A stretch of 64,000 nucleotides of DNA from Kriegella aquimaris (lineage in GTDB: Bacteria; Bacteroidota; Bacteroidia; Flavobacteriales; Flavobacteriaceae): contig NZ_FNGV01000011.1 in assembly GCF_900103215.1 (NCBI RefSeq), forward strand, positions 121,575 to 185,574. The letters run 5' to 3'. The notes under the pieces are model-generated. The model saw only the letters and a program-made list of their open reading frames with translations, was not told the origin of the DNA and ran no database searches. A program made the position numbers and the translations under genes. Shown piece by piece: positions 9,257 to 17,845 of this stretch; position 1 is the first letter of the stretch, and each line of letters begins with the position of its first letter.

Positions 9257-10339
9257 ATGACTTTAAAAGCAGCCCAGACGAAACTACTTCGGCAGTTGAT
9301 GACTTCACCTGAGGGTGTTTTGGCACAACTAGACCTTGTTTATGTAGATGACAAAAAGCTGTCTATAAGTCGTTTGCGAAATGGAGAAGAATTTGTTTAT
9401 AAACTGAAAAATAAGGCGGTCAAAGATAAAAAACAACTCCAACGAATTGAAAGCCTTGTTATTCCCCCTGCCTGGGAAAAAGTGAGGATAACCCATTTAG
9501 CCAGCGGTCACTTGCAGGCGGTAGGTAGAGATGCGAAAAGTAGAAAACAGTATCGCTACCATCCCAATTGGGTGAAAATCCGCAATCAAACAAAATTTTA
9601 TAAAATGGCCCAGTTCGGTCAGCATTTACCCAAAATCCGAAGACAAGTCGACGCTGATCTGGACCAAAAAGGTTGGCTCAACACAAAAGTAATTGCCCTT
9701 GTTGTTAGACTAATGGAAGAAACCCATATTCGAATAGGCAATATGCAGTACGCCAAGCGAAATAAGTCGTATGGTCTATCAACGTTACGAAAGAGGCATG
9801 TAAACGTTCATAAAGACAAACTCAAGTTCGAGTTCGTAGGGAAAAAGGGAAAAAAACATAGTGTGACAGTGCGCAATAAAAAATTGATACGGTTGGTCAG
9901 TCGTTGTGAAGAGATACCGGGTTGGGAGCTCTTTCAATATTATGATAGCGAGGGCAACAAGAAACAGCTCAATAGTTCAATGGTCAATGAATACTTACAT
10001 GAATTGAGCGGTCAGTTTTTTACCGCCAAAGATTTCAGAACATGGGCCGCATCGGTTGTATTTTTTGATACTTTGATGGATATGGGAATTGAACCAGATC
10101 CCGAAAAAAACCAGAAAAATATCTTAATAGGTTTCGATACTGCCGCAGCCGCACTCGGTAACACTAGAAATGTATGCCGAAAGTATTACGTACATCCCCT
10201 TTTGGTTTCTAAATATAAAGATGGGTCTATTGAAACTTACTTTTCATCAATTGAGAACGATACAAACACCGAAGAATATTTTTCTGCGACAGAGCGCGCT
10301 ATGCTTAAATTAATGCAATCATATGTACCTGAGCTTTGA
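9257..10339 (+). CDS. DNA topoisomerase IB (poxvirus/bacterial type)
   Basis: 360 residues. The N-terminal domain has 'VIPPAWEKVRITHLASGHLQAVGRDAKSRKQYRYH' features split over residues 70-115. The catalytic domain has 'ETHIRIGN' (Arg), 'STLRKRHV' (Lys), 'DFRTWAAS' and the C-terminal 'CRKYYVHP', in which the Tyr next to VHP (Tyr311) is the expected nucleophile. Bacterial TopIB relaxes supercoils by a 3'-phosphotyrosyl intermediate and needs no ATP. It is an accessory enzyme in bacteria and is often found with stress genes, as here. Confidence 0.93.
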   Translation: MTLKAAQTKLLRQLMTSPEGVLAQLDLVYVDDKKLSISRLRNGEEFVYKLKNKAVKDKKQLQRIESLVIPPAWEKVRITHLASGHLQAVGRDAKSRKQYRYHPNWVKIRNQTKFYKMAQFGQHLPKIRRQVDADLDQKGWLNTKVIALVVRLMEETHIRIGNMQYAKRNKSYGLSTLRKRHVNVHKDKLKFEFVGKKGKKHSVTVRNKKLIRLVSRCEEIPGWELFQYYDSEGNKKQLNSSMVNEYLHELSGQFFTAKDFRTWAASVVFFDTLMDMGIEPDPEKNQKNILIGFDTAAAALGNTRNVCRKYYVHPLLVSKYKDGSIETYFSSIENDTNTEEYFSATERAMLKLMQSYVPEL

Positions 10340-10479
10340 CAGTGTGTAAATCAAATGGAGCAATAATTTTATTATTAGAATAAAGCCGGTGATTGAAGTG
10401 ACTGTAATTTTACGGAAGTCGGTGATGTAAAGCGGTAAACATCCTAAAAGAAATTACCACTAATTAATACTACAATACG

Positions 10480-10929
10480 ATGAGTACATATACAGAAATA
10501 GTTGGCGAAAAACTGAATGCATTACTAGAGAAAACCTATGATGCCGAGAAAGGTTTTAAGAAAGCTGCAGAGAATGCAAAGGGCTATGATTTAAAGGCCT
10601 ATTTTAAAAGAAAGTCTATCGAAAGAGGCAACTTCGGACAAGCTTTACGAAACGAAATTCAAAATTTCGGACAAGAAATCGAAGAAGGTGGCAGCATGGC
10701 CGGGGCAATGCATCGTACATGGATGGATATTGAAACATTTTTCAGTTCAGATAATGATGAGTCAATGTTGACAGCAGCAATCGCTGGCGAAAAATCGGCC
10801 ATAGAAGAATATGACGATGTGCTCAGGGAAATCAATCTACCACCGAGTACGGCCACCTTACTTGCACAACAAAGAAATCAGATTGCAAGTGACTTGAATA
10901 CCATTAAACGGTTGGAAGATATTTCTTAA
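10480..10929 (+). CDS. PA2169-type four-helix-bundle protein (DUF2383)
   Basis: 149 residues, all helical, with the ferritin-like pattern of the PA2169/DUF2383 family: 'LNALLEKTYDAEKGFKKAAENA', 'SIERGNFGQALRNEI', 'GSMAGAMHRTWMDI' and 'AGEKSAIEEYDDVL'. These proteins are stress-associated and may bind metals through Glu residues on the helices, but no activity is established. A 15-bp inverted repeat lies directly downstream. It belongs to the same stress island as CsbD, DUF1328 and the YciF-like protein. Confidence 0.85.
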   Translation: MSTYTEIVGEKLNALLEKTYDAEKGFKKAAENAKGYDLKAYFKRKSIERGNFGQALRNEIQNFGQEIEEGGSMAGAMHRTWMDIETFFSSDNDESMLTAAIAGEKSAIEEYDDVLREINLPPSTATLLAQQRNQIASDLNTIKRLEDIS

Positions 10930-10958
10930 TATAAACCACTTCAATCAAATCTGAAGAT

Positions 10959-11068
10959 ACTGTCGAAAAAGTCTTAAAAACTAATGTCTATACAATTTCC
11001 AAACAATCAGTTGGCATTTGATATTCAAGTTTAGTATTACTCTTGGTTAAAAGGACTTTTTCGACAGT
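10959..11068. repeat. 15-bp inverted repeats bounding a 110-bp non-coding segment
   Basis: ACTGTCGAAAAAGTC at 10959-10973 is exactly repeated in inverse as GACTTTTTCGACAGT at 11054-11068. The 80 bp between them carry no gene. Terminal inverted repeats around a short insert suggest a miniature transposable element or the scar of an insertion sequence. No clear target-site duplication is seen. It lies between convergent genes and might instead act as a termination structure. Confidence 0.5.
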
Positions 11069-11123
11069 TTTTTACGTACTAAAAAAGTCCTGAATTTGTG
11101 GAGCTGTCCTAAAAATTCAACTG

Positions 11124-12158
11124 CTATTTCTCTTCAGAACTTTTCCGTATTTGATTATGGTATTCCTTTGGGGAAACGCCATATCGTTTCTTAAAAAGCT
11201 TTGAGAAATAACTTCTAGAATTGATTCCTATTTTATAACTTATTTGGGTAATGTTCATGTCGGTATTCTCAAGCAGTTCTTTTGCTTTTTCTATTCGAAA
11301 ATTCCGAATATATTCATTGACCGAAGTTTTGTAAAGCCTTTTGAAGCCTTGCTGTAATGTGTTCTGGTTCAGTCCCACTCTTTTTGCAATGGTCAAGATA
11401 TTGTCCATCTGGTCTAATTCCGACTTAATGATTTCCGCTGCATTTTCGATTTTATCCAACGTAGCCTTTCGGGTAATCTTATGGTTTCCTGTTCCATTAA
11501 GATCATCAAGGTACTGCTGCAATTGATGTGATAATATTTCGTAAGTTTTCCCTTCTTGATACACCACTTTCATAAAATCTAAAAGCTCACATTCGGTAAA
11601 CTCTTCTAGAAATTTTGCTATGTCAAGGCTGTAATACTCTTTATGGTAAAAAATCTGGGTACCGTTTAAATCCCTGAATAAGGTCATAAGATCATCATTC
11701 ATGTCGGTCAAAAATTCGCTGATTTTTTCTTCGAACAGTTTTCTATCGATTTCCAAGCTATAAATGCAAATGGGCTCATTGGCCGGGAAAGTGAAAATAT
11801 GGTTGTTCTGAGGGGTACTTGATAATATTGCGCTTTCCAATCGATGTATTTCTTGTGCTTCTTCTGACGCTTCAAATTTGTGTAAAATAGTAGATTCTCG
11901 GTTGAACAGTAATTTCAGCGGATGGATTAATCCTTTTTGAAATTCCATTACCAGTTGGTCATTCAATAAAAAATTAAATTCTAATACTCCGATACCATGA
12001 GTGAATTGTGTGCCTTTTATAAACCCAGAACCTAAATTTTCTGGTATTCGAATACAATATTCGTTCTCGGAAACTTCAGGGTCGAACCCGAAATTTTCGG
12101 CCAAATCTAGAATAGCTTCTTTGATACTTGAATCGTGTAATGCTATAGTAAGACTCAT
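11124..12158 (-). CDS. AraC-family transcriptional regulator
   Basis: 344 residues. The C-terminal AraC/XylS double HTH is clear at about residues 240-340: 'LTIAKRVGLNQNTLQQGFKRLYKTSVNEYI' elements and 'ITQISYKIGINSRSYFSKLFKKRYGVSPKEY'. The N-terminal 230 residues form a sensory domain I cannot assign to a known fold. The regulator at 17846 has the same size, domain order and N-terminal pattern ('KG..F..G...LEF'), so the two are paralogues. It is transcribed away from the DUF1328 operon; a palindrome at 12343-12374 in the gap is a candidate target. Confidence 0.88.
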   Translation of the reverse strand: MSLTIALHDSSIKEAILDLAENFGFDPEVSENEYCIRIPENLGSGFIKGTQFTHGIGVLEFNFLLNDQLVMEFQKGLIHPLKLLFNRESTILHKFEASEEAQEIHRLESAILSSTPQNNHIFTFPANEPICIYSLEIDRKLFEEKISEFLTDMNDDLMTLFRDLNGTQIFYHKEYYSLDIAKFLEEFTECELLDFMKVVYQEGKTYEILSHQLQQYLDDLNGTGNHKITRKATLDKIENAAEIIKSELDQMDNILTIAKRVGLNQNTLQQGFKRLYKTSVNEYIRNFRIEKAKELLENTDMNITQISYKIGINSRSYFSKLFKKRYGVSPKEYHNQIRKSSEEK

Positions 12159-12342
12159 TGGTCGATGGTCGGTTTTAATTAATTATATCACCAGGGGGGC
12201 GATGCGTTTTGATTAAAGCGATAAAGTCGATTACAGTATGATACGCATTTTTAAATAAAGAACGTAGGTTCCTTATCAAGGTTAAGAACGGCTATTTTTC
12301 ACTATCTCACAAGAAAAATTCAAATGAGTTAACATAAGATTT

Positions 12343-12374
12343 GATGTAATCATTCTGTATTACAGAATTACATC
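12343..12374. promoter_or_regulatory. Extended palindrome upstream of the DUF1328 gene
   Basis: ATTCTGTA (12352-12359) and TACAGAAT (12361-12368) form a perfect palindrome around one T. Outer arms GATGTA (12343-12348) and TACATC (12369-12374) also match, with a 3-nt offset on the left. It lies about 60 nt before the DUF1328 start and in the gap to the divergent AraC gene, so it may be an operator for the small stress genes. Confidence 0.45.
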
Positions 12375-12435
12375 AACTTTGGTGTATATCATAATAGATA
12401 ATCAACAAATTATAAACCACTTAAAAAAGAAAATT

Positions 12436-12597
12436 ATGTTACGTTGGACAGTTACATTTATCATATTAGCCATCATCGCCGCTATTTTTGGCTTTGGAGG
12501 AATTGCTGAGGGAGCCGCAGATATCGCTAAAATACTATTTTACATATTTCTGGTGTTGTTGGTGATATCATTGATTACCGGAAGAAAAAAACTTTAA
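12436..12597 (+). CDS. DUF1328 small membrane protein
   Basis: 53 residues from the ATG at 12436; a longer frame starts at 12379 but its extra residues do not belong to the family. '[35 protein letters not shown]' in outline is the DUF1328 (YtjA-like) signature: two membrane helices around a Gly-rich '[10 protein letters not shown]' turn, then a basic tail. Function is unknown; the family is widespread and often stress-induced. It is followed after 20 nt by the small lipoprotein gene, probably in one transcript ending at the terminator at 12849. Confidence 0.9.
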   Translation: MLRWTVTFIILAIIAAIFGFGGIAEGAADIAKILFYIFLVLLVISLITGRKKL

Positions 12598-12617
12598 TAA
12601 CTTAAAATTAAATAAAA

Positions 12618-12812
12618 ATGAAACGAGTTGTATACATATTTCTATTTGCACTTATGACATCGATGTCGCTTTCTACATTTACAAGCTGTAGAGAGGATAA
12701 AAAGGATGCTGGCGACAAAATCGAAGACGCCATGGATGATGCCGGAGATAAAATTGAAGAAGGCGTCGAAGAAATCGAAGATGAAATCGATGATGCTACC
12801 GATAACAATTGA
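12618..12812 (+). CDS. Small acidic lipoprotein-like protein
   Basis: 64 residues. A signal sequence with a lipobox-like 'TFTSC' (Cys24) precedes a very acidic tail of heptad-like repeats, 'GDKIEDAMDDAGDKIEEGVEE'. The mature part should be an amphipathic helix or coiled coil similar to small YtxH-like or Lpp-like envelope proteins. No function is known. It lies in an operon with the DUF1328 protein, and a terminator follows 36 nt after the stop. Confidence 0.75.
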   Translation: MKRVVYIFLFALMTSMSLSTFTSCREDKKDAGDKIEDAMDDAGDKIEEGVEEIEDEIDDATDNN

Positions 12813-12848
12813 TTTATGCCTAATGTTACAAAGATAAAATTGTAAAGA

Positions 12849-12881
12849 GGACGCCCTCTTTTAATGAGAGCGTCCGTTTTT
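12849..12881 (+). terminator. Rho-independent terminator after the DUF1328/lipoprotein operon
   Basis: GGACGCCCTC (12849-12858) pairs with GAGAGCGTCC (12866-12875) with one mismatch, around the loop ttttaat, and GTTTTT follows. It shows that the ATG at 12864 is inside the hairpin and is not the start of the next gene. Confidence 0.85.
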
Positions 12882-12911
12882 ACTATAATTAGAACTAGAA
12901 AAATAATTGCT

Positions 12912-13256
12912 ATGGAGAATAAGTTCCCAAAACACGAGAAAAATTTAATAGAAAAATATCAGGAAAAAGGCTTTTCGGCCAACTTCTATTTTAAATCGGA
13001 GAAGTTGGTTGCTTCCGAAAGCAAAGCCGAATTTTCGCCCAAGGAAGTTTATATTGTTGCAGAGCACCGATACGAGGGCATGAGCAATCCTTCAGATATG
13101 TCGATCTTGTATGTATTAGAGACAAAGACAGGAGAAAAAGGAACCTTTTTACAGGCGTATGGCCCTAATGCGCAATCGGAAGCGGCAGCGTTTTTTAATG
13201 AAATTCCGGATGAAAATATTTCCGACAGTGCCAATCTGAATCTACAACACCAGTAA
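12912..13256 (+). CDS. Hypothetical protein (small alpha/beta)
   Basis: 114 residues from the ATG at 12912, chosen because the earlier ATG (12864) lies in a terminator hairpin. The protein is soluble, with a basic, amphipathic N-terminus ('KHEKNLIEKYQEKGF') and a beta-rich middle ('PKEVYIVAEHRYEGMSNPSDMSILYVLET'). It resembles no family I can name with confidence. Its position among small stress proteins suggests a similar setting, but no function is proposed. Confidence 0.65.
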   Translation: MENKFPKHEKNLIEKYQEKGFSANFYFKSEKLVASESKAEFSPKEVYIVAEHRYEGMSNPSDMSILYVLETKTGEKGTFLQAYGPNAQSEAAAFFNEIPDENISDSANLNLQHQ

Positions 13257-13593
13257 TTCGGGCACATGTTGTCTAACGTCAAATATTTTGCACTCACAGT
13301 CTTGTTTTTCCATTCGCGATTGTATCTATTCATGTCGGTAAATGGCACGGCACCCAAATTTGGTTTCTAAAAGCGGCTGTATTGCTGAGCCCCCAATTCA
13401 TTCTACGAAGCTTTAATTTTCAAGTTGACGCTAAATAGCAAGGGCCATGACGGTTATTCAAAGCTATTTCTGTTCAATAAGAGGTTCAATAGTGGTCAAA
13501 AAGGCACGTAATTTGTTACAATAATTTCAGATTTTATATCATATTTGTCACTATCTTTCCAAAAGTACCCTTAAATGGGCCTAAAATTGAGTG
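13257..13593. other. Intergenic region without a recognisable gene
   Basis: About 340 bases. I see no convincing ORF, RNA gene or strong hairpin. It should carry the promoter of the HTH/receiver/kinase operon that begins at 13594. Confidence 0.5.
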
Positions 13594-14154
13594 ATGAGGG
13601 TATGTATTAAATATGATTCTGATTTTATTTGTCGAGCTGTTTTAAAAGAACAATTCGAAGAATTGGGTATCCCATTTAACATACATAGTTTAGGGGAACT
13701 GGAAATCAACGAACACCTTTCTGCCGAGCAACGCAGTGCTTTGATTGCGGCTCTGAAAAAATACGGTATAGAAATCATTGACGATCCCAAAATGGCTTTG
13801 GTGCAGCGCATCAAATATGCTATTGATGATATGTTGGAAGATGATATGGCCAAACTGCAAAAGATTTCCACCTACCTGGCTGATAAATTAAACTATTCGT
13901 ACACCTACCTTTCAAACCTGTTTTCGGAAAGCACATATACGTCGATTGAAAATTTTATAATACTGAGGAAAGTTGACCATGCCAAAGAATTGATAACCAA
14001 TACCGATCTTACGCTGACCGAAATCGCATATCGATTGAATTATAGTAGTGTAGCGCATCTGTCGGGTCAATTCAAAAAAACAACAGGATTAACACCAACA
14101 GCTTTTCAAAAGATTATTGAAAAACGGAAACAAAACAGCATACGACCCGCATGA
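13594..14154 (+). CDS. Short AraC-type HTH regulator
   Basis: 186 residues from ATG at 13594; a GTG in frame at 13591 would add one residue. The C-terminal AraC double HTH is at about residues 85-180 ('NYSYTYLSNLFSE', 'LTEIAYRLNYSSVAHLSGQFKKTTGLTPTAFQK'). The roughly 80-residue N-terminus is too short for a usual ligand-binding domain; it is similar to regulators found next to receiver proteins in Bacteroidota. The stop overlaps the start of the next gene by four bases (ATGA at 14151), so translation is coupled to the receiver protein. A DNA-binding output for the downstream kinase is likely. Confidence 0.82.
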   Translation: MRVCIKYDSDFICRAVLKEQFEELGIPFNIHSLGELEINEHLSAEQRSALIAALKKYGIEIIDDPKMALVQRIKYAIDDMLEDDMAKLQKISTYLADKLNYSYTYLSNLFSESTYTSIENFIILRKVDHAKELITNTDLTLTEIAYRLNYSSVAHLSGQFKKTTGLTPTAFQKIIEKRKQNSIRPA

Positions 14155-14615
14155 ATAACACCCCGAATACGAACGTCAAAATTCTTAACGTAGCGCTTGC
14201 CGACGATGATGAAGATGATAGAATGCTGTTTAGAGAGGCTATTGAAGAAATAGAGATGCGTACCAAGCTTTCTACTTTTAATAATGGTCAAGAACTTATG
14301 GACTATCTTACCCTACCCAATATCTTGTTGCCCAATTTGGTGTTTTTAGATCTAAATATGCCGATAAAGAACGGAATGCAATGTCTGATGGATATTCGTA
14401 ATAATCCCCTGTTGAATACAATGGCGGTTGCCATCTACTCAACATCATCTTCAGAAAAAGATATTGAACAAACCTTTGTTAATGGAGCCAACATATACAT
14501 AAACAAACCTAATGATTTTAGTAAATTACGAGAGGCCATCGAAAAGGTATTGCAAATTAATTGGCAATACCACACATCGAATTTGAACAGAGACAATTTT
14601 TTATACCGTATATAG
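14151..14615 (+). CDS. Single-domain response regulator
   Basis: 154 residues. One receiver domain fills the protein: acidic cluster 'ADDDEDD' (residues 17-23), phospho-acceptor Asp67 in 'VFLDLNMP', Ser/Thr switch 'IYSTSS' and Lys in 'NKPNDF'. There is no output domain. It closely resembles the lone receiver at 21313. Between an AraC-type HTH protein and a hybrid-free histidine kinase, it probably relays phosphate or binds a partner such as the HTH protein. Six bases separate it from the kinase. Confidence 0.9.
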   Translation: MNNTPNTNVKILNVALADDDEDDRMLFREAIEEIEMRTKLSTFNNGQELMDYLTLPNILLPNLVFLDLNMPIKNGMQCLMDIRNNPLLNTMAVAIYSTSSSEKDIEQTFVNGANIYINKPNDFSKLREAIEKVLQINWQYHTSNLNRDNFLYRI

Positions 14616-14621
14616 AATGGA

Positions 14622-17213
14622 ATGGATTTTAAGCGTGTCACTTCTTCCTCAAAAACCTATGTAATTCTGCTAATCGTGGCAGTGGCCATATTATTATTTA
14701 CGGCCAGTATTACGTATAAACAAATTAAAAGACTTCAACAATCTGCCGATGGCATAGCCTTGACATTGGAGATAGACAATGCTATTGAAAAGTTATTTTC
14801 ACTTTATGCACGAATGGAATCGGAGAAATTCAGGACTGTTCTTTTAGGAGAGGAGATTTCAAATTCATCATGGCAAGACTATAAGTTGGCGGGTACGACG
14901 GCATTTAACGATTTACACGCGCTCTTAGAAAACAATAAGATTCAAAAAGAGAGACTTGACAGTATCGGCCAGTTGCAAGAGACCTTTTACGGCGCATTGA
15001 ACGATATCGAGAACAACGCACCTAAAAAATTATCCCAAGAGGATATTCGCAAACAACTAATGTCCGTTTCGGAGATATTGGAAAAAGTACGTGCAATTAA
15101 AGACCAAATGTTATTGGAAGAACATCGGGTCATGATTCAAAGAAAAGTAGATTATGCTTCAAGAAGGTCATTGACACCGTTGACCTCGCTACTCATGGCA
15201 TTTTTTGCCCTGGTGGTTTTTGGACTTTCTTTCAGTAAAATATATGCGAACAAAAGACAACTTCGCGCATCTGACGCCTTCCTGAGAAATCTTTTGGCAA
15301 GCACCGATAACATTGTAAATTATTACGAGCCGGTATACGATGGGTCAGAGAATATTGTCGATTTTCGAATTGTGTTCGCCAATGAATGTAATAGAGATTA
15401 TTTGGGCTTGCCACCTGAAGAAATAATGGGCGATTTGGTAACTAAGGTGTTTCCCCATTTGTCCCTGAATGGAGAGTTTGAAGATTTGGTACGAAGTTTC
15501 GAAGATCAAACAAAAGTAGGTTTTGATAGGGAACTTTCTGTTAATGACAATAAGCTGTGGTTTAAATCAATCGTAACCCCGGTTTCTAAGGGAATAATGG
15601 AAACTGCAAGAAATGTAACTATAGAGAAGCAAGCCGAAGAAAAGTTACGGTCACTGAATCAAGAACTGGTTAATCAAAACCAAATATTAAAAGATACCGA
15701 ATCGTTTTTGGCCGGTATATTACGAAGCACCGAAAATGTCATCATGTCTTTTGAACCGATATTGGATGATTCAGGATTTATTGTTGATTTTGAATTTTTG
15801 TTTATAAATGAACAGATTCGTGACGTACTTAATAAGCGCCCCATCGATATTTTGGGTAAAAGGGTCTCCGAAGTTACGCCCACGGTATTTAGTACGGGTG
15901 TTTTCGAGAAAATGGTGGCGTGTTATATGGAAGATAAAAAAATGGATTATGAAACCTCCTATATAAGAAATGGGGAGAAAATGTGGTTTCATGGTACAGC
16001 TATAAAATGTGATAATAGTGTTACTGTAACTTCTAGGGATATTACTAAAGAAAAAAAATCAAAAAGAAAGATTCAAGAAGTAAACGAAAGGTTGCGGGTA
16101 CAGAACTCTATATTCAAAGATGCAGAAAGTGTTGCGAGCATAGGTAGTTATATGTGGTACCTTGATGACGGCAGTGCAAATATATCTGATAATTTTTATA
16201 ATATTTTGGGCTGTGAACCAGGTTCTTTTGAAGTCACCTTTGATCGATATCGTGAATTTGTTCACCCAGATGATTTGGATATTTATGATACTTTGGGCCG
16301 TCAAACCACTAAAAATGGACAGTCAGAAGTACATGATTATAGAATTGTATCAAAGACCGGGGAGGTAAAGCACCTGCATCTAGAGGGTCGGTTTATTAAA
16401 AGAAACGGTAGACCGGTATCAGTGGGAGTGGTACAAGATATCACCAACATGGTGAAGGCTGATGAGGATTTGCGAGCAAGAAATTTTGAGTTGAAACGTA
16501 ACAATGCAGAATTGGAATCTTTTAATCGAGTGGCCAGCCACGATTTACAGGAACCGCTGCGAAAAATACAGTTATTTCTTTCTCGTATAGATGATGAAGA
16601 TCGAGGTAGGCTTCGTGAAAAGTCACGTAACTATTTAGATAAGGTGAATAACGCAGCAAACCGTATGCAATCGCTTATACGAAATTTATTGACGTATTCG
16701 AGAATAGACGTTACCCACGATGATTTTGAAATGGTCGATTTGAATTTGGTGATTGAAAAGGTTGAAGATGATTTGGCCGTTACCATAAAAGAAACAAAGG
16801 CAAAGATTATCTATGAAAAACTACCCACTGTAAGGGGGGTTGTTTTTCAAATGGAACAGTTGTTCTCGAATTTAATTTCGAATGCATTAAAGTATCGAGA
16901 TACTAAAGTTGATTTAAAGATTGTTCTGAATTGGGAAAAGGTGCATCGCGAACAAATACCACAAGATTTTATAAAATCTAATAAACATTATCACAAGATT
17001 ACCGTTCTAGACAATGGCATTGGCTTTTCCTCTGAAAATTCCGAAAAGATATTCGAAGTCTTTCAGCGACTGCATCAAAGAACCGAATATTCGGGAACGG
17101 GTATCGGTCTGGCCATATGTAAAAAAATCGCTGAGAATCATCACGGCTTTATTTATGCGACCGGTGAGCTTGGCAGGGGTTCTGCATTTATCATCTATTT
17201 ACCCAGTTATTAA
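14622..17213 (+). CDS. Sensor histidine kinase with CHASE3-like and three PAS domains
   Basis: 863 residues. Two membrane helices (about 12-32 and 188-208) bound a helical periplasmic CHASE3-like sensor. Three PAS-like domains follow at about 220-335, 360-475 and 495-615. The HisKA phospho-acceptor is His640 in 'ASHDLQEPLRKI'; the ATPase domain has 'NLISNALKY', 'DNGIGF' and 'GTGIGLAIC'. It is the phytochrome-like HisKA subtype common with lone receiver proteins. The operon with the HTH and receiver genes implies one signalling unit. Confidence 0.9.
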   Translation: MDFKRVTSSSKTYVILLIVAVAILLFTASITYKQIKRLQQSADGIALTLEIDNAIEKLFSLYARMESEKFRTVLLGEEISNSSWQDYKLAGTTAFNDLHALLENNKIQKERLDSIGQLQETFYGALNDIENNAPKKLSQEDIRKQLMSVSEILEKVRAIKDQMLLEEHRVMIQRKVDYASRRSLTPLTSLLMAFFALVVFGLSFSKIYANKRQLRASDAFLRNLLASTDNIVNYYEPVYDGSENIVDFRIVFANECNRDYLGLPPEEIMGDLVTKVFPHLSLNGEFEDLVRSFEDQTKVGFDRELSVNDNKLWFKSIVTPVSKGIMETARNVTIEKQAEEKLRSLNQELVNQNQILKDTESFLAGILRSTENVIMSFEPILDDSGFIVDFEFLFINEQIRDVLNKRPIDILGKRVSEVTPTVFSTGVFEKMVACYMEDKKMDYETSYIRNGEKMWFHGTAIKCDNSVTVTSRDITKEKKSKRKIQEVNERLRVQNSIFKDAESVASIGSYMWYLDDGSANISDNFYNILGCEPGSFEVTFDRYREFVHPDDLDIYDTLGRQTTKNGQSEVHDYRIVSKTGEVKHLHLEGRFIKRNGRPVSVGVVQDITNMVKADEDLRARNFELKRNNAELESFNRVASHDLQEPLRKIQLFLSRIDDEDRGRLREKSRNYLDKVNNAANRMQSLIRNLLTYSRIDVTHDDFEMVDLNLVIEKVEDDLAVTIKETKAKIIYEKLPTVRGVVFQMEQLFSNLISNALKYRDTKVDLKIVLNWEKVHREQIPQDFIKSNKHYHKITVLDNGIGFSSENSEKIFEVFQRLHQRTEYSGTGIGLAICKKIAENHHGFIYATGELGRGSAFIIYLPSY

Positions 17214-17661
17214 CCTTCGTACAGTATTGACTATTTACATCTTCCAACTACATCTTTTGAGCATTTCTTTCTCTTCCTGATCAATAAACGAGTTCGATTA
17301 AGAATATTTTAACGGCTTTTTGACCCGAAAACAATAATTCTATAACACAATGCGAAAATTGTGTAAGATTAAACGGGGTCATCCTATCGATCTTTACAGT
17401 ATTAATCTCAATAACTCCGTTGAACGTTCAAAATAATCGGATAAAGTGCACCAAAATAGAGATGTGGAAATGAAAAATCTATTAAAGTTAAAATTGAGAA
17501 AGTATTTGCGTATGATTCATTTGAATCAATAAAAGGAAATCTGTGCCGAAGTTGATGTGTCTATCTTCATTTCAAGTTTTTAGAATGATAAATCATCAAC
17601 AAATGGCCCACGGGTATCAACCGAAACATTAGTAATAAATATTTAAAGCCGATTCAAGCCA
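17214..17661. other. Intergenic region, mostly featureless
   Basis: About 450 bases without a credible gene. The only structure seen is a weak hairpin, ACACAAT (17345-17351) with ATTGTGT (17358-17364), of no known role. It ends just before a 48-residue membrane protein. Confidence 0.45.
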
Positions 17662-17808
17662 ATGTCTAGAATTTTTTATTTGATAATTGTATTGTGCTTG
17701 ATTAGTTGGGCAATAGGATTCTTCCTGTTTAGTTTGGGAATTCTGGTTCATATTTTACTGGCAGTAGCGGTCGTCATAGCGATTTGGCAAGTGCTTCGAA
17801 ACAGGTAG
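17662..17808 (+). CDS. lmo0937-type small membrane protein (DUF5670-like)
   Basis: 48 residues in two hydrophobic helices: 'FYLIIVLCLISWAIGFF' then 'GILVHILLAVAVVIAIW', ending in 'QVLRNR'. This matches small lmo0937-type membrane proteins, in which 'WAIGFF' and 'HILL' are typical. Function is unknown. It lies 37 nt before an AraC-type regulator and, like DUF1328 and CsbD, is part of the stress island. Confidence 0.75.
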   Translation: MSRIFYLIIVLCLISWAIGFFLFSLGILVHILLAVAVVIAIWQVLRNR

Positions 17809-17845
17809 ATGTAGTTTAGAAATATTAACTTTTAAAAACAACACC

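Noticed and set aside
12379..12435. Longer N-terminus for the DUF1328 protein
   Set aside because: The family begins at the ATG at 12436 and the extra residues look like leader sequence.
12864..12911. Earlier start for the 114-residue hypothetical protein
   Set aside because: It would begin inside a terminator hairpin; the later ATG is better.
17345..17364. Weak hairpin ACACAAT/ATTGTGT
   Set aside because: Only seven base pairs in an AT-rich region, with no link to a gene end; expected by chance.
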